A DNA stretch of 45,253 nucleotides. Source: Sphingobacteriia bacterium. Lineage in GTDB: Bacteria > Bacteroidota > Bacteroidia > NS11-12g > UBA955. The DNA is taken from the NCBI GenBank assembly GCA_021151535.1, contig JAGKXC010000020.1:1-45253 (forward strand). The letters are read 5' to 3'. Made by a program: the position numbers and the translations under genes. The notes under the pieces were generated by a model. It was not told the origin of the DNA and searched no databases. It saw only the letters and a program-made list of their open reading frames with translations. Positions 1 to 8,448 of the stretch are shown in pieces (positions within the stretch are counted from its first letter, which is position 1; each line of letters starts with the position of its first letter).

Positions 1-1021
1 TTTTGCTCAAAAAGTTGATTTGGACAAATCCTACATCAACTACGTTTACCGTGGATTGCCACACAAACCACTTGACACAAACTACAGAACGTTTAACGTG
101 CGCGTTGAAGCGCCTTCAACCATCAATAATGCCATGAGCGCTGAAAGCATTGCAGATCGCATCGTTTTGCAAGGCTGGAGAAAAGCTGAATATGGCAAAG
201 GTCATATCCAAATCACCATGAATTTTGATGATTTGATGTTCGAAGGTCAGAATATCACCACCCGTGTTTCTGAAACCAAAAACAAAGATGGAGTAGTTAC
301 GAGCAGTAAAACATATTACACATTAACAGTAAAGTATCGTTTGAGTGCTTACTATTCAATTAGAGATTATCAAGGCAATACCGTTTTGGGTAGAAGCGAA
401 TTGGCTACAGACCGCACAGCATCTTGGAGCTCTCAAGAATTTAACTCTTCTTATGAAGCACAAAACTATTTCAACAACAACAGAGGTGCCATCTCAAACA
501 ACTTGGTTAGAAAGCACCTTGATGAGTGGACAAACACTTTGAACAACTCATTAAACTATAACTATGGGTTCCCAACTAATACCGAAATGGCGTTGTTTTG
601 GACCATGGACAGCAAGAAGCATCCTGAAAACCAAGCTTGGATTGACCAATTGGCAACTGTTAAGAAATTGGCAGCTGAAATGGATCAAAACAACTTGAGT
701 GAAGCCACCAAGAAAGGTTTAACTGAGTGCATGAGCTATTACAAGTCTGTTATTGAGAAATACAACACAGACGAGAAAGCACACGTAAAATTGCGTTATG
801 CGTCTTATTACAACATGTCGAGAATTGCCTTGATGATGGACAATCCATCTGCGGTTGCTGAATTTGCAAAAGGTTTGGAAAGCACTGGCTATGACGTAAA
901 AGATGCTGAGAAATTAGAGAAAGATGCGAAAGAATTGAGCGACTTGTTTACTTTAAATAAAATCAACAGTACTCACTTCCCAATCGACATTAACAAATAC
1001 AAGACTCCATCAGGATTCTAA
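1..1021 (+). CDS. Secreted hypothetical protein, 5' end outside window
   Basis: The frame is open from the first base of the window (codons start at base 2) to the TAA at 1019-1021, giving about 339 visible residues. The gene begins upstream: the visible part opens with F-A-Q-K-V-D, which resembles the end of a Bacteroidota signal peptide (Ala-Gln cleavage), so the TTG at 20 is unlikely to be the true start. The N-terminal half is rich in alternating polar and aromatic residues suggesting beta structure. The C-terminal third (after about residue 215) is Lys/Glu/Asn-rich and probably helical. I recognise no family or catalytic motif. A strong terminator follows immediately. Envelope or periplasmic location is inferred only from the signal-peptide remnant. 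Confidence 0.75.
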   Translation, partial: FAQKVDLDKSYINYVYRGLPHKPLDTNYRTFNVRVEAPSTINNAMSAESIADRIVLQGWRKAEYGKGHIQITMNFDDLMFEGQNITTRVSETKNKDGVVTSSKTYYTLTVKYRLSAYYSIRDYQGNTVLGRSELATDRTASWSSQEFNSSYEAQNYFNNNRGAISNNLVRKHLDEWTNTLNNSLNYNYGFPTNTEMALFWTMDSKKHPENQAWIDQLATVKKLAAEMDQNNLSEATKKGLTECMSYYKSVIEKYNTDEKAHVKLRYASYYNMSRIALMMDNPSAVAEFAKGLESTGYDVKDAEKLEKDAKELSDLFTLNKINSTHFPIDINKYKTPSGF

Positions 1022-1040
1022 AAATAATTTACTTTCCCAA

Positions 1041-1078
1041 ATACCCCAATAAACCCCGGTTTGTTGGGGTATTTTTTT
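1041..1078 (+). terminator. Rho-independent terminator of the first gene
   Basis: Perfect 9-bp stem ATACCCCAA (1041-1049) / TTGGGGTAT (1064-1072) with a 14-nt loop, followed by a run of T to 1078. It begins 20 nt after the stop codon. Confidence 0.85.
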
Positions 1079-1147
1079 GCAGTAGAATTTCATCGAAAAG
1101 GCAATCAGGTGTTAGATTTAAAATCAAGCCATCGCTATATTTAAAGA

Positions 1148-1360
1148 ATGAAAAGAACCATCACTATACTAAAATTGTTGTCGGCGGCGGCTAAATTACC
1201 CTCCGATAAACTAATAGAACTTTCAAAATTTGCTGAATTTTTGGGACAAAAATCAATTCCATCCAATGAACATTCTTTAAAGGGAATTCTAAATGGCAAA
1301 ATCTGGATGTCCGATGATTTTGATGAACCAATAAACGATTTAAAAGCGTACATGCCTTAA
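1148..1360 (+). CDS. DUF2281-like antitoxin-type small protein, no toxin partner
   Basis: 70 residues from ATG at 1148. The C-terminal segment MSDDFDEPINDLKAYMP closely matches the tail typical of DUF2281-type proteins (WMSDDFDEPLEDFKEYM-like), which are commonly the antitoxin half of VapBC-type toxin-antitoxin pairs and sit just upstream of a PIN-domain toxin. Here nothing follows on the plus strand: the next gene is hppD on the opposite strand, 65 bp away. It is therefore either an orphan antitoxin or a remnant. The N-terminal region (KLPSDKLIELSKFAEFL) fits a small DNA-binding or dimerisation helix. A TATATTTA near-match to the -7 element sits 4 nt before the ATG. The family call rests on recognition of the C-terminal motif. 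Confidence 0.65.
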   Translation: MKRTITILKLLSAAAKLPSDKLIELSKFAEFLGQKSIPSNEHSLKGILNGKIWMSDDFDEPINDLKAYMP

Positions 1361-1370
1361 CCAGCAGTCA

Positions 1371-1403
1371 AAAAAAAGCCCCTGAAGCATGTGCTTCAGG
1401 GGC
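1371..1403 (-). terminator. Rho-independent terminator of hppD
   Basis: 12-bp stem GCCCCTGAAGCA (1378-1389) / TGCTTCAGGGGC (1392-1403) with a 2-nt loop. The A-run at 1370-1377 becomes a U tract on the minus strand, so it terminates hppD (stop at 1426). Confidence 0.85.
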
Positions 1404-1425
1404 TTGATATAAAATAAAATTTGTA

Positions 1426-2550
1426 TTACAAATTACCGCGAATCTCTTGCTCGCGTTCGATGCTCTCAAACAAAGCCTTAAAGTTACCCTTACCAAAGCT
1501 CTTGGCACCTTTTCTTTGAATGATTTCATAAAACACAGTTGGTCTGTCTTCCACAGGCTTAGTGAAAATCTGCAACAAATATCCACTCTCGTCTCTATCA
1601 ACCAAAATATTCAACGCCTTCAAATCTTCGATGCTCTCCTCAATATCACCAACACGATCCAAAACATCATCGTAGTAGTTTTCAGGAACATACAAAAATT
1701 CAACACCACGGTTTCTCAACTCACCTACTGTATCCAAAATGTTGTGAACTTCAATAGCAATGTGCTGAACACCTGCACCCTTGTAAAAATCAATGTATTC
1801 TTCAATCTGCGACTTCTTCTTACCTTCTGCTGGCTCGTTGATAGGGAATTTGATGTAACCGTTTCCGTTACTCACTACCTTACTCATCAATGCACTGTAT
1901 TCAGTAGAAATATCCTTGTCATCGAAAGTCAACAACAACTGAAATCCCATTACATCTTCGTAGAATTTCACCCACTCATCCATTCTGCCCAATTCAACAT
2001 TGCCTACGCAATGGTCGATATGCTTCAAACCTACAGGTTCAACTGCCATCGCATTGGTAACTGCTTTGTAGCCTGGTAAAAACACACCGTTATAGTTGCT
2101 GCGCTCTACAAATTTGTGAACGGTTTCACCATAAGTTTTGATGGCACTAATTACTACGTAACCATGTTCATCTTCAAAACGGGTTGGCTCCATAAATGGC
2201 ACTGCACCACGCTTTACAGTTTCTTCAAAACTCTTGGTAGCATCATCTACCCAAATGCTTAAAAATTTCACACCATCGCCATGCAACATGTGGTGTTGAG
2301 AAATATCAGATGCTGGATCCAAAGAAGTTGTTAATACCAAACGAACTTTGCTTTGCTCCAAAACATAACTCGCACGATCGCGAACGCCAGTTTCAGGACC
2401 TGCATAAGCCACCAATTTGTAGCCCCAAGCTTTTTGATAATAATAAGCGCTTTGCTTTGCGTTTCCCACATAGAATTCAACGTGGTCTGTTCCGTTCAAA
2501 GGCAAAAAGTCAACCGCAGTTGAATTTTCCTGTGCAGTTAAAGTCTCCAT
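1426..2550 (-). CDS. hppD: 4-hydroxyphenylpyruvate dioxygenase
   Basis: 374 residues. Converts 4-hydroxyphenylpyruvate to homogentisate (EC 1.13.11.27) in tyrosine catabolism, in the cytosol. Two vicinal-oxygen-chelate domains are visible. The second carries the iron ligands: H180 in KHIDHCVGN, H263 in VQHIAIEV and E342 in VFYEIIQRKGAKSFGKGNF, which is the C-terminal family signature. Length is normal for the bacterial enzyme. I chose ATG at 2550 rather than the TTG at 2562, because a TAACTTTG element lies at 2560-2567 and would place transcription start downstream of the TTG. It stands alone, with no other tyrosine or homogentisate gene in the window, between its terminator and priA. Confidence 0.97.
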   Translation of the reverse strand: METLTAQENSTAVDFLPLNGTDHVEFYVGNAKQSAYYYQKAWGYKLVAYAGPETGVRDRASYVLEQSKVRLVLTTSLDPASDISQHHMLHGDGVKFLSIWVDDATKSFEETVKRGAVPFMEPTRFEDEHGYVVISAIKTYGETVHKFVERSNYNGVFLPGYKAVTNAMAVEPVGLKHIDHCVGNVELGRMDEWVKFYEDVMGFQLLLTFDDKDISTEYSALMSKVVSNGNGYIKFPINEPAEGKKKSQIEEYIDFYKGAGVQHIAIEVHNILDTVGELRNRGVEFLYVPENYYDDVLDRVGDIEESIEDLKALNILVDRDESGYLLQIFTKPVEDRPTVFYEIIQRKGAKSFGKGNFKALFESIEREQEIRGNL

Positions 2551-2559
2551 AATCAACTT

Positions 2560-2567
2560 CAAAGTTA
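2560..2567 (-). promoter_or_regulatory. -7 promoter element of hppD
   Basis: Plus-strand CAAAGTTA reads TAACTTTG on the minus strand, an exact match to the Bacteroidota TAnnTTTG element. It ends 9 nt before the ATG at 2550. A TTG that could be the -33 box lies 24 nt upstream (2592-2594). Confidence 0.6.
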
Positions 2568-2604
2568 CGAAATTGTTGGATTTATCGCACCCAATTCCGC
2601 AATG

Positions 2605-5070
2605 TTATTGGTAAGGATCCACCAAAATATCCATCACCACCGATTTCCACAGAATTTCCGCGTGCAATCGATCCCTAACAAACACAACCAAATCTTTGTA
2701 TTGCTTCACTTGCTTGCTATTTCTAGGGATTTTTATCAAAATTTGCTGCAGATACTTATTTTTTACTCGGGCGATAGGCGGTGTTTGAGGCCCTAACACC
2801 GCTTGAGGAATATATTTACGCAAATGTTCCGACACCCAACGCGCGGCATCGGCCGTGGTTTGAACATCGGCATGCCGAATTTCAATACGCACCAAACGCA
2901 TAAATGGCGGGTATCCAAAGGCTTCACGCTGCTGCATCTCCTCATCCATCAACCCCTGATAATCCTGATTAATCAAAGCCTGCAATACAGGATGCCCCGG
3001 CTGATGCGTTTGGAGCAACATCAACCCCGATTTCAAACCACGGCCGATTCTACCTGCCAATTGCTGAAACTGTTGAAACGCTCGTTCATGCGATCTGTAA
3101 TCAGGAATATGCAATACCATATCCGCATCCGGCACAACCACCAACCCAATATTCTGAATATCAATCCCCTTGGCCAACAATTGCGTACCTACCAAAATGT
3201 CGATTTCGCCCCGCTCAAACGACCTTAAAATCTGCTGAAAATCATCCTTCTTTCGCAAACTCTGCTGGTCAAACCGTGCAATTCTCGCCGTGGGAAACAT
3301 CAATCCCAATTCCTCCGCTATTTTCTCCGTTCCGGTGCCTTTCAATTGCAAACTGTGTGATCCGCAAGCCACGCACTTTTCAGGCACCTGCTCCTGAAAT
3401 CCGCAATAACCACATCGCAAATTTCCACTGGATTTATAATACGTTAACGCAATATCGCAATGCGCACATTGCACAGCAATACCACATTGATCACATTGAA
3501 CATAAGGCACATAGCCCTTTCTGTTGTGATAAACCACCACGCGCAATTGTTTTTGTAAGGCATCCTCAATGGCTATCTTAGATTGATCGGCCAACAATCC
3601 GTTCCAAGCACCCATTTTCTTCAATTCACCCAAGTGCAACAAGCCTATTTCGGCCGCAACCCCTTGGTTAAATTTCTGCTTCAACTCCGCCTTCACAATC
3701 TTATCTTGCTTCACCAACTGCTGCATCTCATAAGAAGGAGTTGCAGAGCCCATCAACAATTGCGCTCCGTACAACTTACACAATGTAAATGCCGCATCCC
3801 TCGCATGAAAATAGGGCCTCTTTTCAAATTGCTTAAACGAAGCTTCATGCTCCTCATCCACCACCACCAAACCCAAATCTACAAAAGGCGCAAACATCGC
3901 AGTTCGCGTTCCCATCACAAATTTGATCTGATTATTTAACACCTTCTCATATAATTCGGTGCGCTCATGGCTGCTATAATAGTGATGCCAAACGCCAATC
4001 TCCTCTCCCAGCCAAACCGATATCCGATCTACCAAATGCTCCGTTAATGCCACTTCCGGCAACAAATACAGCACCTGTTTCCCTTCCTTCAAGGCCTTCT
4101 TCACCAACTCCATGTAAACCAATGTCTTACCCGAACCCGTAACCCCATCCACCAAACAAGGTATATTTTGCGCAAACGCTCCCTCAATCACTGCCACCGC
4201 CGCCGCCTGCTCCTCATTCAATTCATATGGCTTTTCCTCCCCCTTCCTTAACCGCAAATGATCCCGTCTAACCTTCTCAATTTTCAGCAACTCCTTCTTC
4301 TCCAGTTGCTTCAAAACCGTTCTGGCAACTCCAAATTGCTGCACAAAAACTTGAATATTCCACGTCTCACGCCGATTCCCCAACAACTGCATCATCGCCT
4401 CAAATTGCTTGGGAGATCGTTTCTCCAAGCGCGATAATTCCGCATTCCCCAGCTCATCGTTATTCCATACATCGCCCAAAACCAACAACTCCTCAAATTT
4501 GGGCCGGTAATTCTCCTTCATCTCCTCCTCCATGATGATCAATCCACGCAAATACAGCGATTTAATGATCTTCATCACGTTCTTCTGCTCCAATTTATTC
4601 CTCACCTCATCCAAGCTCACCATCTCCTGCTGCTCCAACATCCGCAACACATCCCACTCCCTCGGCTCCAAATCATGATGCTCATACATTTGTTGCTCAG
4701 CATCAGGATGCAGGGCGATTTTCGTTTCACTTTGCAAGCGAAATCCCGCCGGCAATGCAGTTAACATCACATCGCCCGGAAAAGCTATGTAATATTCTGC
4801 CACCCATTTCCAAAACTCCAACTGCCTTGAAGTAACTATCGGTTGATCATCTAATATCTCCAAAATATAAGAAGCCTGATAACCCTGAGGCGGCTCGTCG
4901 ATCACACTCATCACAATTCCCGCATACACCTTGCGCACACCAAACTGCACCGCTACCCTAACTCCCGGAAATACAAAATCATTCCAATCATGCGGAACCC
5001 TATAAGTAAAGGTCTTGGGAACCGGAACCGGCACCATAACCTGAGCAAAAAGGGTGATTTTTTCCGCCAT
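2605..5070 (-). CDS. priA: Primosomal protein N' (PriA replication-restart helicase)
   Basis: 821 residues. A 3'-5' DNA helicase that recognises stalled forks and reloads the replisome. In order: an N-terminal 3'-DNA-binding domain (AQVMVPVPVPKTFTYRVP), a winged-helix region, then the SF2 helicase core with Walker A DGVTGSGKT and the DEEH box. Next come the PriA-specific zinc-binding cysteines inserted in the helicase (CDQC, CAHC, CGYC, CVAC), then LVGTQLLAKGIDIQN and QLAGRIGRG motifs. I chose ATG at 5070 (MAEKITLFAQ) over the GTG at 5094 because the extra eight residues do not resemble the family N-terminus. It lies between ubiA and hppD on the same strand, with a 102-bp gap upstream. No unusual features. 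Confidence 0.96.
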   Translation of the reverse strand: MAEKITLFAQVMVPVPVPKTFTYRVPHDWNDFVFPGVRVAVQFGVRKVYAGIVMSVIDEPPQGYQASYILEILDDQPIVTSRQLEFWKWVAEYYIAFPGDVMLTALPAGFRLQSETKIALHPDAEQQMYEHHDLEPREWDVLRMLEQQEMVSLDEVRNKLEQKNVMKIIKSLYLRGLIIMEEEMKENYRPKFEELLVLGDVWNNDELGNAELSRLEKRSPKQFEAMMQLLGNRRETWNIQVFVQQFGVARTVLKQLEKKELLKIEKVRRDHLRLRKGEEKPYELNEEQAAAVAVIEGAFAQNIPCLVDGVTGSGKTLVYMELVKKALKEGKQVLYLLPEVALTEHLVDRISVWLGEEIGVWHHYYSSHERTELYEKVLNNQIKFVMGTRTAMFAPFVDLGLVVVDEEHEASFKQFEKRPYFHARDAAFTLCKLYGAQLLMGSATPSYEMQQLVKQDKIVKAELKQKFNQGVAAEIGLLHLGELKKMGAWNGLLADQSKIAIEDALQKQLRVVVYHNRKGYVPYVQCDQCGIAVQCAHCDIALTYYKSSGNLRCGYCGFQEQVPEKCVACGSHSLQLKGTGTEKIAEELGLMFPTARIARFDQQSLRKKDDFQQILRSFERGEIDILVGTQLLAKGIDIQNIGLVVVPDADMVLHIPDYRSHERAFQQFQQLAGRIGRGLKSGLMLLQTHQPGHPVLQALINQDYQGLMDEEMQQREAFGYPPFMRLVRIEIRHADVQTTADAARWVSEHLRKYIPQAVLGPQTPPIARVKNKYLQQILIKIPRNSKQVKQYKDLVVFVRDRLHAEILWKSVVMDILVDPYQ

Positions 5071-5172
5071 AAAATTGGAAGTTTTAGAATCCACAAATTA
5101 CACCATCTCCGACCACAACTTCAAACGAAGTTTTTGCAAGTTTCGCAAAAGTAAAACTGCCGTAGTTCCAAC

Positions 5173-6069
5173 CTACCTCACCACAACCCAAGCCTTTGCA
5201 ACAATCGAGAGCAAATGCACCACCACCGCCAATTTCAAAAACAAATCAAAAATCTTATACTGTTTGGGATCTCTATTTAGCCACACCCCAATTGAAACAG
5301 CAGTACTCAATCCTAATGTAATTCCAGCGATCGCCAAATAATAATCGGGATTCCAGTTGGGTAACACCGGGCTTACCTTTTGCACCAATAACAACAGCAA
5401 ATACGCGCCCATCGCCCCGAAATTCAACAACATCAATCCACGCTTGGCCCATTTCACGCCCGTAGCAACCACAACAGTCTGATATCCAAAAATGAGATTC
5501 CCCTTGTGCCCCATCAAATCCTTAACCACCTCTCTGCTAAACAACAAGATGGCCAACGACCCCATGTAATAAAACATGCCCCAATGCCAAGTTCCATGAT
5601 GTATCCAAACAGAAAACAAGGGCGTCATGGTTAATACCACCGCCGAAAGTTCCCTAACCAAAGGTATTTTCTGAAATTTATGCGAATACAGCCAACAGAA
5701 AAGCATGTACACAAAGAAGAATATCACAACCTGAAATGAAGCAAACAATGCCAATGAAAGCGCCAACAAATTCAGTCCAAAATATAAATTCAACAGCGGC
5801 GTCTCGCCTAATAATTTCCCCATAATCACCGCCCGAGGCATGTTCACCAAATCCTTGCCTTGATCATAAAAAGCATTGATAATAAAGGCGCCGGCAACAA
5901 TACAAAATGAAGATGCTACTATAATATGTAAGTGTGCGTCTCGTATTAAGCCCACCAAACCGGATCTGCTAACTTCAGAAAATGTGAGCCAAAAAATCAG
6001 GTACTGCGACACAACAATCAGCGCCAAATTATACCAGCGAACCGCACCCAACAGCAACACCAATTTCAT
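5173..6069 (-). CDS. UbiA-family prenyltransferase with degenerate Asp motifs
   Basis: 298 residues from ATG at 6069, an integral membrane protein with about 8-9 hydrophobic helices. The UbiA family transfers prenyl chains to aromatic or glycerol-phosphate acceptors. The region N-A-F-Y-D-x3-D-LVNMPRAVIMGK aligns with the NDxxDxxxD Mg-diphosphate site, and REVVKDLMGHKGNLIFGYQT aligns with the second motif (usually KDxxDxxGD). In both, expected acidic residues are missing (ND to NA; DxxGD to GxxGN). The nearest type I know is the geranylgeranylglycerol-phosphate transferase-like UbiA protein that flavobacteria keep beside mevalonate kinase genes, which fits this position 249 bp after mevalonate kinase. 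MenA is the alternative. An in-frame TTG at 6135 would add 22 low-complexity residues; I judge it less likely. Confidence 0.8.
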   Translation of the reverse strand: MKLVLLLGAVRWYNLALIVVSQYLIFWLTFSEVSRSGLVGLIRDAHLHIIVASSFCIVAGAFIINAFYDQGKDLVNMPRAVIMGKLLGETPLLNLYFGLNLLALSLALFASFQVVIFFFVYMLFCWLYSHKFQKIPLVRELSAVVLTMTPLFSVWIHHGTWHWGMFYYMGSLAILLFSREVVKDLMGHKGNLIFGYQTVVVATGVKWAKRGLMLLNFGAMGAYLLLLLVQKVSPVLPNWNPDYYLAIAGITLGLSTAVSIGVWLNRDPKQYKIFDLFLKLAVVVHLLSIVAKAWVVVR

Positions 6070-6318
6070 CGCCGTATTTGTTTTTGGACGAGAGTTGCTC
6101 TGCGGTTCTGGCGATATTTGTTCAGGTGATGTCAACTGTGCACTATATTCAAGTGGAGGGATATTAAACGAATACGAATGTTATTCTACTGCCAAAGACA
6201 ATAACCACAACTATATTCAATTCTGGTTAATAGAAAAACGACGTTACAACGAAATTACAATTTCATGGGTAAGTTCTCGCAATTATTTGCGAAAATTCCA
6301 ACAAACAAAAAATGGATT

Positions 6319-7260
6319 TTAAATTTTGTAAATCACTTGCAATTGATGTCCTTTCAACATCTCTTGCGCTTTCTCTATATCTTGGGTAAAGCCCAATACG
6401 AATCCACCACCACCGCTACCGCACAACTTCAAATAATATGCGTTGGTTTCCAAACCTCGCGTCCACAATTCCTCAAAATGGTCAGGAATCATCGGTCTAA
6501 AGTTCTCCAACAACAACTTGCTCAAGCCTTTAACATGCTTCAATAACTGCTTGGGTTCGCCTTGCAAGAAAGCCTGCACACAAGCATCATTCTGCTTTTT
6601 CAACTGCGTGCGAACCATGTTTCTAAAACCGTCTTCCTTCAAACGATTCAAGAAAATACTCACCATACTTTGGGTTTTTCCTGGCGAACCAGAATTCATC
6701 AAAAAGATGGCGCCTTTGCCTTCATTGTTTTCAGTAGGAATTCCAACAGCATCCAAATCGCCCTTCCCTTTGATCAAAATAGGCAAATTCAAATAGCAAA
6801 TCAAAGGATCCAAACCACTGCTTTTGCCGTGGAAATAGCATTCCAATTGAGAAAGAATCAATTTTAATTGCGACAAATTATCGCCCTGCATTACCGATGA
6901 TTCATCGATTTTCTGCACCGAATATTTGTGGTAAATAGCAGCAACCAAAGCACCTGAACTTCCCACACCAAATCCTTGTGGAATGGAAGAATCAAAATAC
7001 ATCCCTTTTTGCAAATCCACTTCAAACGCATTCAAGTCCATTGGACATGGCAACGTACCCTCATTTTGCAATTTTTGCAAATACTTTAAATAGTCTTGCA
7101 AACTTTGCTGAGATGCCAACTGAAATTCGCTTGGCTGCGCAGTAAAATCGAAATTGCCTTTGTAAAAAGTGTAAGGAATGCTTAAGCCCATAGAATCTTC
7201 AATGATTCCATATTCTCCAAACAGCAGGATTTTTGCGTAGTGCAACGATTCTTTGATCAT
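6319..7260 (-). CDS. Mevalonate kinase (GHMP family)
   Basis: 313 residues. Phosphorylates mevalonate to 5-phosphomevalonate. All GHMP kinase landmarks are present: N-terminal YAKILLFGEYGI, the phosphate-binding loop IPQGFGVGSSGALVAA (93-108), the catalytic Asp in SSGLDPLICY (D151), and the C-terminal glycine-rich LCGSGGGGFVLGF. The length and the SSGLDPL motif fit the Bacteroidota mevalonate kinase type. It is the last clear gene of the mevalonate operon, 39 bp after diphosphomevalonate decarboxylase. Distinguishing mevalonate from phosphomevalonate kinase activity by sequence alone is uncertain. The other GHMP kinase at 8449-9390 is the better candidate for the second phosphorylation. Confidence 0.88.
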   Translation of the reverse strand: MIKESLHYAKILLFGEYGIIEDSMGLSIPYTFYKGNFDFTAQPSEFQLASQQSLQDYLKYLQKLQNEGTLPCPMDLNAFEVDLQKGMYFDSSIPQGFGVGSSGALVAAIYHKYSVQKIDESSVMQGDNLSQLKLILSQLECYFHGKSSGLDPLICYLNLPILIKGKGDLDAVGIPTENNEGKGAIFLMNSGSPGKTQSMVSIFLNRLKEDGFRNMVRTQLKKQNDACVQAFLQGEPKQLLKHVKGLSKLLLENFRPMIPDHFEELWTRGLETNAYYLKLCGSGGGGFVLGFTQDIEKAQEMLKGHQLQVIYKI

Positions 7261-7299
7261 TCTTTTTGGATTTTAGGGCGATGCTTTAAGCAGTTTAGA

Positions 7300-8409
7300 T
7301 CAACATTCTTTTGGACTGCCGCCTAAACTACTACAAAGATAACGCTTGTTATCACAATAGTTAAACAAAGCAGTATCCACAAAGTTCATGATGTCTAATT
7401 TATTTTTTGCATCAAACAGCAAATGCACATTGGCTCCAGCGTCTAAAGTGAAGCAAATTGCCTGCCCTGTACTTTCTCTGTATTGCCAGATTTTTTCGAT
7501 TAAAGCCAATGTATTCGGGCGCATCAACAAATAATATGGCACCGAAGTTTGCATCATGGCATGCAATTGCAAGGCTTCAGATTCCACAATCTCAATAAAT
7601 CGTTTCACATCGCCATTGCCAAAAACTTCAACAATGGATGTGAGATTTTCTGAGGCTTGTGCAAATCGCGCCTCCGCATAAGGATGGTTTTTCAACAACG
7701 CATGTCCTGCAGTACTGCTCACCGATTTTTCTCCCGCATCCACAATCAACACGCAATCTTCCCAACCTTGCAAATTGGGGTGAATGGCAAAATCCAATTC
7801 CACGGCATATTGATCCGAAGAGCCATTAACGGCGGATGTTTCTCCCCAAACCGCTGGCAATCCGTACATGCTACGGCAAGCGCTTCCAGAGCCCAATCGC
7901 GACATATAGCTTACCTTTTTCCAATCCATCGGGCGATGCAACGCTGCACCATCTACCGTATTTCCGCCAGCCTCAACCCCAACTGTAGTTTGTTTCCCCA
8001 AGCCCGATTCTAAAGCAACAAGGCAGGTAGCCAATGCGCCCAAACCCGCAGCAGAACTAGCTATCCCAGTTCCATGCGGAAAATTGTTGGTAGAGTTTAC
8101 TTTAAGTGTTACCTGGTTTAACCAAGGACAAACAGGCGTAACCAAATCCAAAAATTGCAACAATTTGGGTTCAAACGCGGGTTTGGGCGCATGATCAAAA
8201 GTAAAAATCAAACGCTCAGAACTTTTAGGCAAAATTTCCACTTCCGTGGTGGCACATAAATCACTTAAACTCCAGCTAATACTAGGATTAGCTGGCAACT
8301 GTTTGCCCCCTTCTTTCTTACCCCAATACTTTACCAAAGCTATATTACTCGGACAGCTCCAAGTAGTTTTTACCCCAATTTCGGGCTGCCATTCGCTTGC
8401 GGTTATCAT
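7300..8409 (-). CDS. mvaD: Diphosphomevalonate decarboxylase
   Basis: 369 residues. ATP-dependent decarboxylation of 5-diphosphomevalonate to isopentenyl diphosphate (EC 4.1.1.33). Family signatures: CPSNIALVKYWGKK near residues 19-32, the ATP loop FPHGTGIASSAAGLGAL at about 110-126, SRLGSGSACRS with the conserved catalytic Arg (R179), and FTLDAGANVHLLF with the catalytic Asp. The start is ATG at 8409 (MITASEWQPE). A TTG three codons upstream at 8418 is possible but gives no recognisable addition. It lies 39 bp downstream of the GYDIA kinase and 39 bp upstream of mevalonate kinase. Its presence fixes the operon as the classical mevalonate route through diphosphomevalonate rather than an archaeal-type bypass. 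Confidence 0.95.
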   Translation of the reverse strand: MITASEWQPEIGVKTTWSCPSNIALVKYWGKKEGGKQLPANPSISWSLSDLCATTEVEILPKSSERLIFTFDHAPKPAFEPKLLQFLDLVTPVCPWLNQVTLKVNSTNNFPHGTGIASSAAGLGALATCLVALESGLGKQTTVGVEAGGNTVDGAALHRPMDWKKVSYMSRLGSGSACRSMYGLPAVWGETSAVNGSSDQYAVELDFAIHPNLQGWEDCVLIVDAGEKSVSSTAGHALLKNHPYAEARFAQASENLTSIVEVFGNGDVKRFIEIVESEALQLHAMMQTSVPYYLLMRPNTLALIEKIWQYRESTGQAICFTLDAGANVHLLFDAKNKLDIMNFVDTALFNYCDNKRYLCSSLGGSPKEC

Positions 8410-8448
8410 TTTATCCAATTGTAAACACTTAAATCAACCAACTTATAA

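Noticed and set aside
1447..2079. Long open frame on the plus strand (210 codons) inside hppD
   Set aside because: It lies antisense to a gene with clear family motifs and its translation shows no recognisable or compositionally normal protein. The same applies to the other long antisense frames inside priA, mvaD, typA and lpdA.
5117..5150. AACTTC/GAAGTT and TTTTGC/GCAAAA hairpins between priA and the UbiA-type gene
   Set aside because: Short stems; the first has a T-run only on the plus strand where no gene ends. A TACTTTTG (minus, 5146-5153) overlaps the second and could be a priA promoter, but at 75 nt from the start with no good -33 box it is too weak to list.
5318..5334. GCGATCGC (cyanobacterial HIP1 octamer) near 5325
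   Set aside because: I saw only a single copy. The enriched motif in this window is GGGCGAT, not the HIP1 palindrome.
6070..6135. TTG start at 6135 for the UbiA-type gene
   Set aside because: The 22 added residues are Ser/Pro/Gln-rich and unlike the family N-terminus, while ATG at 6069 starts at the usual first helix.
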